64,000 nucleotides of DNA from Kribbella soli (lineage in GTDB: Bacteria > Actinomycetota > Actinomycetes > Propionibacteriales > Kribbellaceae). The position numbers and the translations under genes are program-made. The stretch's first letter is position 1. Each line of letters opens with the position of its first letter. Under the pieces are notes generated by a model. It worked only from the letters and a program-made list of their open reading frames with translations, was not told the DNA's origin and did no database searches. Of this stretch, positions 1 to 9,654 are shown piece after piece. The DNA lies in contig NZ_SJJZ01000001.1 of assembly GCF_004331345.1 (NCBI RefSeq), forward strand, positions 868,001 through 932,000. Reading direction: 5' to 3'.

Positions 1-1
1 G

Positions 2-807
<806 letters not shown>

Positions 808-816
808 GCTTCGAGC

Positions 817-2706
817 CTACTTACGTCCGAACCTGCTCCGTCGATAGGCCCGCCACAACTTGGTGCGCCCGATCGTTCGGACGAGCGGACTGCGGCGTCT
901 CTTGGCGGTTGGTGGCTTAGGGACTGGTTGCTGTTGAGCTTTGGGAGCCGGGACGCTCGGTAGGTGGCGGTTGACCTCGTCGAGGTGCTGATCGAAGGTG
1001 GCTCGCCACAGCGCCTGACGGAGCGTGGCCTCACCTGTGGCCGAGCTGGCGCCGGCTACGGAGGCAGCCCAGAGCGTGTCGAGGGATTCGAACCCTTCGA
1101 CGTCCTGGAGGAGCTGCTCGATCAGGTCGCGGTCGGCGGCGTCAGCGAGGCAGCGGACCTTCGCCGGGCTCCTGCGTGTGCTGACCGTCGGGCTGGGTTT
1201 GAAGAACGGTACGTCGGCCCAGGCGGGCACCAGCCGCCGGACGAGCTCGCGGTGCAGTGCGTTGTCGACGCGTTGCGCGGGGTCGAGCGCGAAGGCCGAC
1301 CGGACGAACGTGGGGATCAGGAGGGGCGAGACGACGCCGGTGCGCTCCCCCGTCGTACCCCAGCGGCGAAGGCGTTCGACGACGTAGAAGTAGTCGAGCA
1401 TCGTCGCGTTCTGGATCCCGCCGTGGACGGCGGTCCGCAGTACACGCTCGACCTGCTCGGCGACGGCGGCACGGGCTTCGTCCGCGGGGCCTGCGGCCGG
1501 GACCAGACGCGCCTGGAGGTGGTTGCTGAAGGCATTCAGCTTGCGTGGCAGCGGTAGCGCGTCGAGTTGCAGCACGTCGCGTGGGTAGAAGTGGCCGTGC
1601 GCCACCTCGCCGCCGGCACCACCGATTGCGAGGTGCGCAACGCCCGCGAGCGTTGCGGGAGGCGTGTGGAAGAGGTAGCTGGCTGGGCGCAAGCCCTCGG
1701 CGTACCGGTGCCAGCGCAGCGCTCGGTTGACCATTTCGAGCGGCTGCGGCTTGGCGATGGGCTTGGCCGGGACCGGCGTACCTGGGGTCTTCCGGCTCAC
1801 CACGTGTTCGACTGGTTGCTTCAACAGCTGCACCAGCGACTCCGCGACCTCCAGCTCACCGGGGACCGCGTCGTAGCTGTTGAGCTTCAGATCGACCCCA
1901 GCGGCCAGGAACGCGCCTGCGACCACACGTGAGTCGCGGCCGCCGCTGAGGTCGACGGTCGGCTGCCCCGGCCACAGGCGGCCCACCGATCGCGCTACGT
2001 CCTGCAGCGCGGCTGCTGTCTCTTCTGCTGTGTCCGCATTGTCCGTCGACCACACACTGGTCGTCTCGATCCGGCTGACGGTCCGCTGCTGACGGTAGCC
2101 ATCGGCAACGATATGTGTCGCCCCGGGCACAGTCAGCACCCCGTCGTACGGCGTGCTGTCGTCCATGAACCAGCCGCAGGCCGCGGCGAAACTCCAGCCG
2201 CGCGGCGCTGCCACAGCGGGGACGCCCGCGAAGAGCAGGGCGGCCGCCGGCCGATTGCTCCAAACCCACCCGTTCGGCAACCGCAGCTGGAACAGCCGTC
2301 CGACACCGATCGAGTCGGTGAACAGGTCCAGGCGCTCTTCGCTCGGGTCCAGGACCGCCATCGTGAACGGTGGCGCCAGTTCGAGGAAGCTTGCCGGAGT
2401 ACGCCGTACCGCCTTGGCCAGTTGGGCTGGGGCGTCGTACGGCTGGACGTCGCCGATCACACGTTGGTAGCCGAGTGGGGCGTGCACGCTGGCCACGCGG
2501 ACGTCGCCGATGTCGTGCCAGGACGGCCAGAGACACGTGCCGTCGTGGCGATCCCACATGTGCAGTCCGACCGTGAGGCCGTCGTACCCCTGGTGCTTGG
2601 CCTCGTGCTTCCAGAGATCGCCGTAGTACGCCTCCACACGGGCGCGACCGGCGGCGGCCCGCGCGACGCTGTCGTGCGCGAACGTGTAGGCGATCAGCGT
2701 TTCCAT
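817..2706 (-). CDS. Asparagine-synthetase-like ATP-pyrophosphatase (629 aa) without a glutaminase Cys
   Basis: The ATG at 2706 (METLIAYTF) is used; the open frame continues further upstream but there it only shadows the membrane-protein gene. The N-terminal ~230 residues resemble the degenerate Ntn/glutaminase-like half of class-B asparagine synthetases. Position 2 is Glu rather than the Cys nucleophile that glutamine-dependent enzymes expose after Met removal. The PP-loop LSGGRDSR lies at residues 253-260, followed by an AsnB-like all-alpha synthetase domain. The tail is very basic (RRSRFGRK). The family activates a carboxylate as acyl-AMP for amide formation; lasso-peptide cyclases and beta-lactam synthetases are relatives. 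The substrate is unknown. It sits 31 bp after a membrane protein and 9 bp before pdxH. Confidence 0.8.
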   Translation of the reverse strand: METLIAYTFAHDSVARAAAGRARVEAYYGDLWKHEAKHQGYDGLTVGLHMWDRHDGTCLWPSWHDIGDVRVASVHAPLGYQRVIGDVQPYDAPAQLAKAVRRTPASFLELAPPFTMAVLDPSEERLDLFTDSIGVGRLFQLRLPNGWVWSNRPAAALLFAGVPAVAAPRGWSFAAACGWFMDDSTPYDGVLTVPGATHIVADGYRQQRTVSRIETTSVWSTDNADTAEETAAALQDVARSVGRLWPGQPTVDLSGGRDSRVVAGAFLAAGVDLKLNSYDAVPGELEVAESLVQLLKQPVEHVVSRKTPGTPVPAKPIAKPQPLEMVNRALRWHRYAEGLRPASYLFHTPPATLAGVAHLAIGGAGGEVAHGHFYPRDVLQLDALPLPRKLNAFSNHLQARLVPAAGPADEARAAVAEQVERVLRTAVHGGIQNATMLDYFYVVERLRRWGTTGERTGVVSPLLIPTFVRSAFALDPAQRVDNALHRELVRRLVPAWADVPFFKPSPTVSTRRSPAKVRCLADAADRDLIEQLLQDVEGFESLDTLWAASVAGASSATGEATLRQALWRATFDQHLDEVNRHLPSVPAPKAQQQPVPKPPTAKRRRSPLVRTIGRTKLWRAYRRSRFGRK

Positions 2707-2737
2707 GCAGAGCCTGATGCAGGCCCCGCTGGGAAAG

Positions 2738-3361
2738 TTATTGCTGCTGGCCCGGGTACTGCGGTGGCCGGCCGGGCTGCGGCTGGTCCTGCGGCTGGCT
2801 GTGCGGCTGGCTGTGTGGCTGCGACGGCTGGTACGGCTGCTGGCCCGGGTAGCCGCCCCACTGCTGGGTCTGCTGCGGGTACGTCGACTGGTAGCCACTG
2901 CTGTCCTGCGCGAGCCCAGGTGGCGTCGGAAGCTTGGCCAGCTTGGACTCCTGCGCCCAGCGCCGGATACCGACCAGCAACAGCGGTATGCCCAACAAGA
3001 CGACGGACCCGTCGTACAGCAGCAGGGACGAGCCGACACGCGACCCCGGGAACTCGAAAAGCTTCATCATGTCGATCGTCTGCCGCAGCGGCAGCAGCAT
3101 CGCGGCCAGACCGACCACAGTGAGCAACAAACCGGCCCCGGTCGTCACACCCGCACCGATGGCCGGCGCCATCATCAGCAGGCCGAGCACGATCGCAATC
3201 ACGACCAGCAGTGCGAGCCAGGGCAGCGAATCGCCGAGGTCGTCGCGGAACATTTGCAGGCGCCGCATCAGCCGGGGCGTCGCGTAGGACGAGGTACCCA
3301 CGGCGACGTAGGTGGCGATGACGCCGATCACGAGCCCGAGGGCGGGGAGGGGCTTTGTCAT
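2738..3361 (-). CDS. Four-TM membrane protein with a Pro/Gln-rich cytoplasmic tail
   Basis: 207 aa. Four hydrophobic segments are visible, at about residues 5-25, 45-66, 70-92 and 115-132, followed by RRWAQESKLAKLP. The C-terminal ~65 residues are of low complexity, built from Pro, Gln, Tyr, Gly and Ser with repeats of the type SQPHSQPHSQPQ. Such tails are common on actinobacterial membrane proteins and probably disordered. No enzymatic motif is seen. It is the first gene of an apparent operon with the asparagine-synthetase-like gene and pdxH. A functional link to them is only suggested by position. Confidence 0.8.
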   Translation of the reverse strand: MTKPLPALGLVIGVIATYVAVGTSSYATPRLMRRLQMFRDDLGDSLPWLALLVVIAIVLGLLMMAPAIGAGVTTGAGLLLTVVGLAAMLLPLRQTIDMMKLFEFPGSRVGSSLLLYDGSVVLLGIPLLLVGIRRWAQESKLAKLPTPPGLAQDSSGYQSTYPQQTQQWGGYPGQQPYQPSQPHSQPHSQPQDQPQPGRPPQYPGQQQ

Positions 3362-3519
3362 GAACCGAGACTAGACCTCGGTACGGTCCACCCCCGGAAC
3401 CTCCGAACCGGTCACAAAACTGTCCGCGCGTCGATGTGGAGAACTATGCTGCCTGAGCGCCCAGGGTGCGCGGGCTCTCCTGGTGGGCCTGCGTCCTGAC
3501 ACGAGGACGAGGGAGTCGC

Positions 3520-4632
3520 ATGTCTGATCCGAGGACCGAGGTGCAGCACGGGCTGGAGGGCGTGGTCGCGTTCGACACGCAGATCGCCGAGCCGGACAAG
3601 GAAGGTTCGGCGCTCCGTTACCGCGGCGTGGACATCGAGGACCTGGTCGGCCGAGTGCCGTTCGAGAACGTCTGGGGCCTGCTCGTCGACGGCGCGTTCA
3701 CGCCGGGCCTGCCGCCCGCCGAGCCGTTCCCGCTGCCTGTGCACACCGGCGACGTGCGGGTCGACGTACAGTCCGCGCTGGCGATGCTCGCACCCGCCTG
3801 GGGTCTGCGGCCGCTGTACGACATCGACGACGTGCAGGCGCGTGAGGACCTGTCCCGGGCGGCCGTGATGGCGCTGTCGTACGTCGCGCAGGCGGCGCGC
3901 GGGATCGGGCAGCCGATGGTGCCGCAACGCGAGGTGGACAAGGCGACCACGATCACCGAGCGGTTCATGATCCGCTGGCGCGGCGAGCCGGACCCGAAGC
4001 ACGTACGGGCGGTCGACGCGTACTGGACGTCCGCGGCCGAGCACGGCATGAACGCGTCGACGTTCACCGCACGGGTGATCGCATCGACCGGGGCGGATGT
4101 CGCCGCGGCGCTGTCCGGTGCGGTCGGTGCGATGTCCGGGCCGCTGCACGGCGGCGCGCCGGCGCGGGTGCTGACGATGATCGAGGGCGTCGAGCGCAGC
4201 GGTGACGCGCGCTCGTACGTGAAGGGTCTGCTGGACGCCGGCGAGCGGCTGATGGGCTTCGGGCACCGCGTGTACCGGGCCGAGGACCCGCGCGCCCGGG
4301 TACTTCGTCGTACGGCGCGTGAACTGGCCGCACCGCGGTACGAGGTCGCCGAGGCGCTCGAGCAGGCCGCACTGGCGGAGCTGCGGGAGCGGCGTCCGGA
4401 CCGCGTACTGGAGACGAACGTGGAGTTCTGGGCGGCGATCGTCCTGGACTTCGCGGAGGTCCCGCCGCCGATGTTCACGTCGATGTTCACCTGCGCACGG
4501 ACCGCCGGCTGGAGCGCCCACGTCCTGGAACAGAAACGCACCGGCCGCCTGATCCGCCCGTCGGCGATCTACTCCGGCCCGGCATCACGCCCGGCCGACG
4601 CGGTCGAGGGCTGGAACCCCAACTGGGCTTAG
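3520..4632 (+). CDS. citA: Citrate synthase, short actinobacterial CitA type
   Basis: 370 aa, condensing acetyl-CoA (or propionyl-CoA) with oxaloacetate. Catalytic residues can be placed: EHGMNAS (H175), GPLHGG (H210), MGFGHRVY (H249) and AIVLDF (D310), matching the His/His/Asp triad of the family. The start is ATG at 3520, behind a purine-rich GAGGACGAGGGA. An upstream in-frame ATG lacks homologous sequence. Length and the WSAHVLEQ...RLIRPSAIYSG C-terminus fit the second citrate synthase of actinobacteria; a 2-methylcitrate synthase role cannot be excluded. The stop codon sits at the left edge of a long inverted repeat shared with the convergent AraC gene. Confidence 0.92.
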   Translation: MSDPRTEVQHGLEGVVAFDTQIAEPDKEGSALRYRGVDIEDLVGRVPFENVWGLLVDGAFTPGLPPAEPFPLPVHTGDVRVDVQSALAMLAPAWGLRPLYDIDDVQAREDLSRAAVMALSYVAQAARGIGQPMVPQREVDKATTITERFMIRWRGEPDPKHVRAVDAYWTSAAEHGMNASTFTARVIASTGADVAAALSGAVGAMSGPLHGGAPARVLTMIEGVERSGDARSYVKGLLDAGERLMGFGHRVYRAEDPRARVLRRTARELAAPRYEVAEALEQAALAELRERRPDRVLETNVEFWAAIVLDFAEVPPPMFTSMFTCARTAGWSAHVLEQKRTGRLIRPSAIYSGPASRPADAVEGWNPNWA

Positions 4633-5444
4633 GGCCTGGGTTCCAACTCCACGCCGTAGCGAGCGAGTTGCCGTGCCGAGTGCCGCGCAGTAGGCGTGGA
4701 GTTGGAAGCCAGGCCCTCACGATCCTGGCTGGGGTTTCGGCCGGTTCGTTGTTTGTACTGGCGGCTGAAGTACGGGACATCCGTGTAGCCGAGGGCGGCG
4801 GCCGTTTCGGTGACGGTCATACCGCTCTCGGTGAGCAGCTGGTGCGCGCGGTCGATCCGCGCCTGGATCAGGTACTGCGCGGGTGACATCCCGAACTGGG
4901 CGACGAAGCGGCGGGTGAACTGGGCCCTGCTGAGCGACGCGCCGCGTGCCATCTCCGCGACGGTCCAGTCCCGGCCCGGGTCCTGCCGGAGCTGCCTCGC
5001 GATGCCGTCGACGGCGGTGTCGGTGACGCTGCGGCCCGGATGGTGGACGGCGTCCCAGATCAGCGCGACCAGTTGCTCGAGGCACAGTTCGGCCTGATGC
5101 CGGCCGAGGGCGTCACCGCGGCGGTACGACGCGTCGCTGGTCCGCGCGAGGACGCCGAGCAGCTCGCGGTCGAGTACCTCACCCCAGCGCGGATCCGGCG
5201 CTGCAGTCGTGGTGGTCTCGAAGTGCATGCCGAAGACCAGGAGCCGGCGGTGCGGGTCGTGGGTGGCTCGCGGGGCGTCGCCGGGCTGGAAGACCGCGCA
5301 CACGCCGGGGCGCAGTTCCTGGCGTCTCCCGTCGAGTTCGAGGGCGCCGCGACCGTCGACGACGCACCAGAGCAGATGGTCCTGCAGCACGGGCGAGGTC
5401 CAGGACCAGCTGGGTTCGCAGCGCCAGAAGGTCGGGGCGGTCAT
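4629..5444 (-). CDS. AraC-family transcriptional regulator
   Basis: 271 aa from the ATG at 5444 (MTAPTFW, with GAGCGG upstream). TTG codons further upstream are less likely. The N-terminal ~130 residues form a cupin-like ligand-binding half (VLQDHLLWCVVDG, FQPGDAPRA, LLVFGMHFE). The C-terminal two-helix-turn-helix domain runs from WTVAEMARGASLSRAQFTRR through GMTVTETAAALGYTDVPYFSRQYK, ending in RTGRNPSQDR where most AraC proteins stop. The last ~29 residues are encoded by the class-3 hairpin, apparently a captured stop-less tail. It is divergent from the PhyH-type dioxygenase 127 bp away and is a reasonable candidate for its regulator. Confidence 0.9.
   Translation of the reverse strand: MTAPTFWRCEPSWSWTSPVLQDHLLWCVVDGRGALELDGRRQELRPGVCAVFQPGDAPRATHDPHRRLLVFGMHFETTTTAAPDPRWGEVLDRELLGVLARTSDASYRRGDALGRHQAELCLEQLVALIWDAVHHPGRSVTDTAVDGIARQLRQDPGRDWTVAEMARGASLSRAQFTRRFVAQFGMSPAQYLIQARIDRAHQLLTESGMTVTETAAALGYTDVPYFSRQYKQRTGRNPSQDREGLASNSTPTARHSARQLARYGVELEPRP
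4631..4717. repeat. Long-arm hairpin element, class 3 copy A
   Basis: Arms of 25 bp (4631-4655 and 4693-4717; left arm begins AGGGCCTGGGTTCCAACTCC) pair with one mismatch around a 37-nt loop. The loop contains GTAGCGAG and GCCGAGTGCCGCGCAG. Both blocks recur in the loop of the hairpin at 50728-50837, whose arms are unrelated in sequence. The element spans the citA stop codon and the last ~29 codons of the AraC gene on the opposite strand. Confidence 0.85.
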
Positions 5445-5571
5445 CCGCTCGAGCCGGAGTCGGTGCAACAAAAGTTCAAGTCCTCGCGTGAATCGTCCGT
5501 GGTCCGGTGCAGTGCTACCGCAGGAAAATGGGGTTCACCGGAAGACTAAGGCAGATTCGCGGGAGCCGTGC

Positions 5572-7705
<2,134 letters not shown>

Positions 7706-7717
7706 CCCGTACCCCCA

Positions 7718-7748
7718 CAGCCGCCGACCCCACCCGGGCCGGCGGCTG
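7718..7748 (+). terminator. Probable terminator after serC
   Basis: Arms CAGCCGCCG (7718-7726) and CGGCGGCTG (7740-7748) enclose a 13-nt loop and are followed by TCCCTTT. It lies 12 bp past the serC stop. Confidence 0.6.
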
Positions 7749-7801
7749 TCCCTTTCCCCACCACACACTTCGCTCGCACACACCGAGCCCCGCACATGAG
7801 G

Positions 7802-7871
7802 GGATATCCCTCGGCGTTGTGCCTTCTCCGTTGGTATGCGAGGGGAGAACCCACAACACCAGGGGATATCC
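7802..7871. repeat. Imperfect inverted repeat with GGATATCC ends
   Basis: Arms of roughly 28-30 nt (7802-7829 and 7842-7871) start and end with GGATATCC and share GTTGTG and TTCTCC blocks, around a 12-nt loop GTTGGTATGCGA. Five to six mismatches are present. Either a terminator-like structure or a degenerate mobile palindrome. Confidence 0.6.
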
Positions 7872-7951
7872 GGCTCTCTTGCCGGAACTGTGGGTGGTGT
7901 GTCGCTGGCTGGCGGGTTATGTGTGCGATGGCGGGAAGCAGGAGGCCAGCG

Positions 7952-7987
7952 GTGACATAGCCCGCTACTAGTGACATAGCCCGCTAG
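7952..7987. repeat. 16-bp direct repeat GTGACATAGCCCGCTA
   Basis: Two identical copies, at 7952-7967 and 7971-7986, separated by 3 nt. Function unknown. Confidence 0.75.
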
Positions 7988-8087
7988 TGGTGACCTGCAG
8001 GCGGGCTGGCATGAGGCTGCCGCACCGGTGGCCGGCTGGATGATCGGGTTGGTGGCGGCGCGGCTCCTGGCGGCTGGGTGATGTGTG

Positions 8088-8181
8088 AGCTCGACAGGTA
8101 GTGCACCGGCGAGACGCTGTACGCAGGCACGCGTTCACGCTCAGGTGCACTACCCGGCCACCTGACACATCCTGTCGAGCT
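8088..8181. repeat. Nested inverted repeat around a 36-nt loop
   Basis: Outer arms AGCTCGACAGG / CCTGTCGAGCT (8088-8098, 8171-8181) and inner arms TAGTGCACC / GGTGCACTA (8099-8107, 8144-8152) are perfect. The right side carries an extra 18 nt between the two arm blocks, so it looks like a long hairpin that has taken an insertion. The loop ends in CGTTCACGCTCA. Confidence 0.7.
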
Positions 8182-8248
8182 GCAGATCGCACCAGACCCG
8201 ACGCCGCCCTGGAGTCCGTCGGCCACCCACACATCAGTCACAAGAGCC

Positions 8249-8378
8249 GCGGATCTTCACCACTCTCGCGACCAGCGGATCTTCACCACTCACGAACCGC
8301 GTCTGTCGGCCGGTTCGCGCCGCCCGCTGAGCGTCAGGCGTACCGACGCCGGCCAGTTGGTGAGTGGTGGCGATCCGC
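8249..8378. repeat. Long-arm hairpin element, class 1 copy E, with duplicated left arm
   Basis: The left arm 8275-8297 (GCGGATCTTCACCACTC...) pairs with 8356-8378 with about 3 mismatches in 23. The same 17 nt GCGGATCTTCACCACTC also occurs at 8249-8265 as a direct repeat. The ends (GCGGATCT and GTGGCGATCCGC) and the loop core CTGAGCGT are shared with the hairpin at 20944-21036, while the middle of the arms differs. Confidence 0.8.
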
Positions 8379-8395
8379 CCAACGCCAGCAGGACC

Positions 8396-8512
8396 GGATC
8401 GCCGCGGCAACTGCGGTCGCGACACACGCGGGCCGGATCGCCGCGGCAGACGCAGTCGCTACACACGCGGGCCGGATCGCCGCGGCAGATGCAGTCGCGG
8501 CACATGCGGGCC
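8396..8512. repeat. 39-bp tandem repeat, three copies
   Basis: Copies begin at GGATCGCCGCGGCA at 8396, 8435 and 8474, a period of exactly 39 bp, each with variants of (A/G)CGCAGTCGC and CACACGCGGGCC. The period is a multiple of three, so frames on both strands stay open through it. No start, ribosome-binding site or protein similarity makes it look translated. Confidence 0.85.
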
Positions 8513-8550
8513 GGGCCGGAGGCCGAGCTGGAGCGACTGGTCCGCTGGGG

Positions 8551-9654
8551 TCAGGAGTGTTGGCGGCGGTGGGGGGTGGGTTGGGATTGGCCTGTCAGGC
8601 GGGCGTTTTCGGCTTGGCGGTCCTGGCGTTCGCGGCGGCCGGGCGGGAAGGTGATGACGGTGATGATGAGGGCGAAGAGGGCGGCGCCGATGATGATCCA
8701 GCGGAGGTTGTGGCTCTTGCCGGAGTCGGAGCTGTTGCTGTCGGGCGTGGTCGCCGTCTTGGGGGTGGCGCTGCCTGTGGGAGGCGTGGAGGCGGCTGCC
8801 TTGGCCGGCACCTGGACCTGATAGACGGCCGAGTTCGCGCCCTCGCTGCCGACCAGGACGGTGTTGTCGGTGGGACCGACGGCGACGGTCTCGCCCTGAC
8901 CCAGCGGTGCGGCGCCGCGGGCGATCGCGTTGGGGGTCTCGCCCCAGGCCACGGTCGCCACGTCGGCGTACGTGCGCAGCACGACCCGTTGGCCGTCCGG
9001 CAGGAACGTACCGTCGGTGATCACCCCGGATGGCGCCGCGGCGAGCTTGGTCAGGTCGTTCGTGCCCTCGCGGGAGGGTGCGGGCGGCGCCTCGTAGATC
9101 GCGCCGGTGCCCTTGAGCGCCTTCGTCACGATGTAGAGCTGGCTGGTCCCCGGCTCGATCAGCAGGGTCTCGGCGTCGTGCGCACCGTCCGGGTACTTGA
9201 AGTCGTACCGGTGGTACTTGACGTTCGACTCGTCCTCGAGCGTTGCCGGCTCCGGGATCGTGTAGATCTCGATCTGGTCCCGGTTCTCCTTGTTGTCGCC
9301 GATGTCCGCGATGTAGATCGTGCCGTCCCGGTCCACCCCGAGCGCCTCGACGTCGGTGACCTTCGCGCCGAACCGCAGGACGGCCTTCACCTCGCCGGTG
9401 GCGTCCACGGCGAACACCCGCCCGGTGTCGCCGGAGTCGTTCACGGTCCAGTAGATCCCCTGGTGCTTGACGCTCTTCGCCAGCCCGGACGACTCCTCGA
9501 TCCGGTCGTCCTGGATCGTGAAGAGCTTCTTCGGCGCCGGCGCCGTCGGCCCCGCGTCCGTGCTCGCCGCGGCCGGCGACACAGGCAGCGCCGCACCCGC
9601 GAGCGTGCAGAGCGTCGCCCCCAGCAGAGCGAGCGCGGTCCGGACCTGTCTCAC
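8551..9654 (-). CDS. Secreted, C-terminally membrane-anchored beta-propeller-like protein
   Basis: 367 aa from GTG at 9654. An N-terminal signal segment (VRQVRTALALLGATLCTLAG, then LPVSPAAAST) is followed by an extracytoplasmic domain of ~260 residues with propeller-type strands (GIYWTVNDSGDTGRVFAVD, GTIYIADIGDNKENRDQIEI, HDAETLLIEPGTSQLYIVTK). A Thr/Pro/Ser linker leads to one C-terminal TM helix (LRWIIIGAALFALIITVITF) with a basic cytoplasmic tail. It resembles actinobacterial secreted proteins of unknown function. Its GTG overlaps the upstream methyltransferase stop as GTGA, so translation is probably coupled. Confidence 0.8.
   Translation of the reverse strand: MRQVRTALALLGATLCTLAGAALPVSPAAASTDAGPTAPAPKKLFTIQDDRIEESSGLAKSVKHQGIYWTVNDSGDTGRVFAVDATGEVKAVLRFGAKVTDVEALGVDRDGTIYIADIGDNKENRDQIEIYTIPEPATLEDESNVKYHRYDFKYPDGAHDAETLLIEPGTSQLYIVTKALKGTGAIYEAPPAPSREGTNDLTKLAAAPSGVITDGTFLPDGQRVVLRTYADVATVAWGETPNAIARGAAPLGQGETVAVGPTDNTVLVGSEGANSAVYQVQVPAKAAASTPPTGSATPKTATTPDSNSSDSGKSHNLRWIIIGAALFALIITVITFPPGRRERQDRQAENARLTGQSQPTPHRRQHS

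Larger units (their letters stand above)
7706..8550. other. 845-bp gene-free region packed with repeats
   Basis: No reading frame here resembles a protein; the frames that stay open do so because of GC-rich repeats. From left to right the stretch holds the serC terminator, an imperfect inverted repeat with GGGATATCC ends (7802-7871), a 16-bp direct repeat (7952-7987), a nested inverted repeat (8088-8181), a duplicated class-1 hairpin arm plus the full hairpin (8249-8378), and three copies of a 39-bp tandem repeat (8396-8512). It separates serC from the convergent membrane-anchored-protein gene. Confidence 0.8.

Noticed and set aside
817..3361. Lasso-peptide biosynthetic cluster around the asparagine-synthetase-like gene
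   Set aside because: No precursor peptide, RiPP recognition element or transglutaminase-like protease is seen nearby.
8396..8512. CRISPR array
   Set aside because: Three ~39-bp units are strictly contiguous with no unique spacers, and no cas genes are present.
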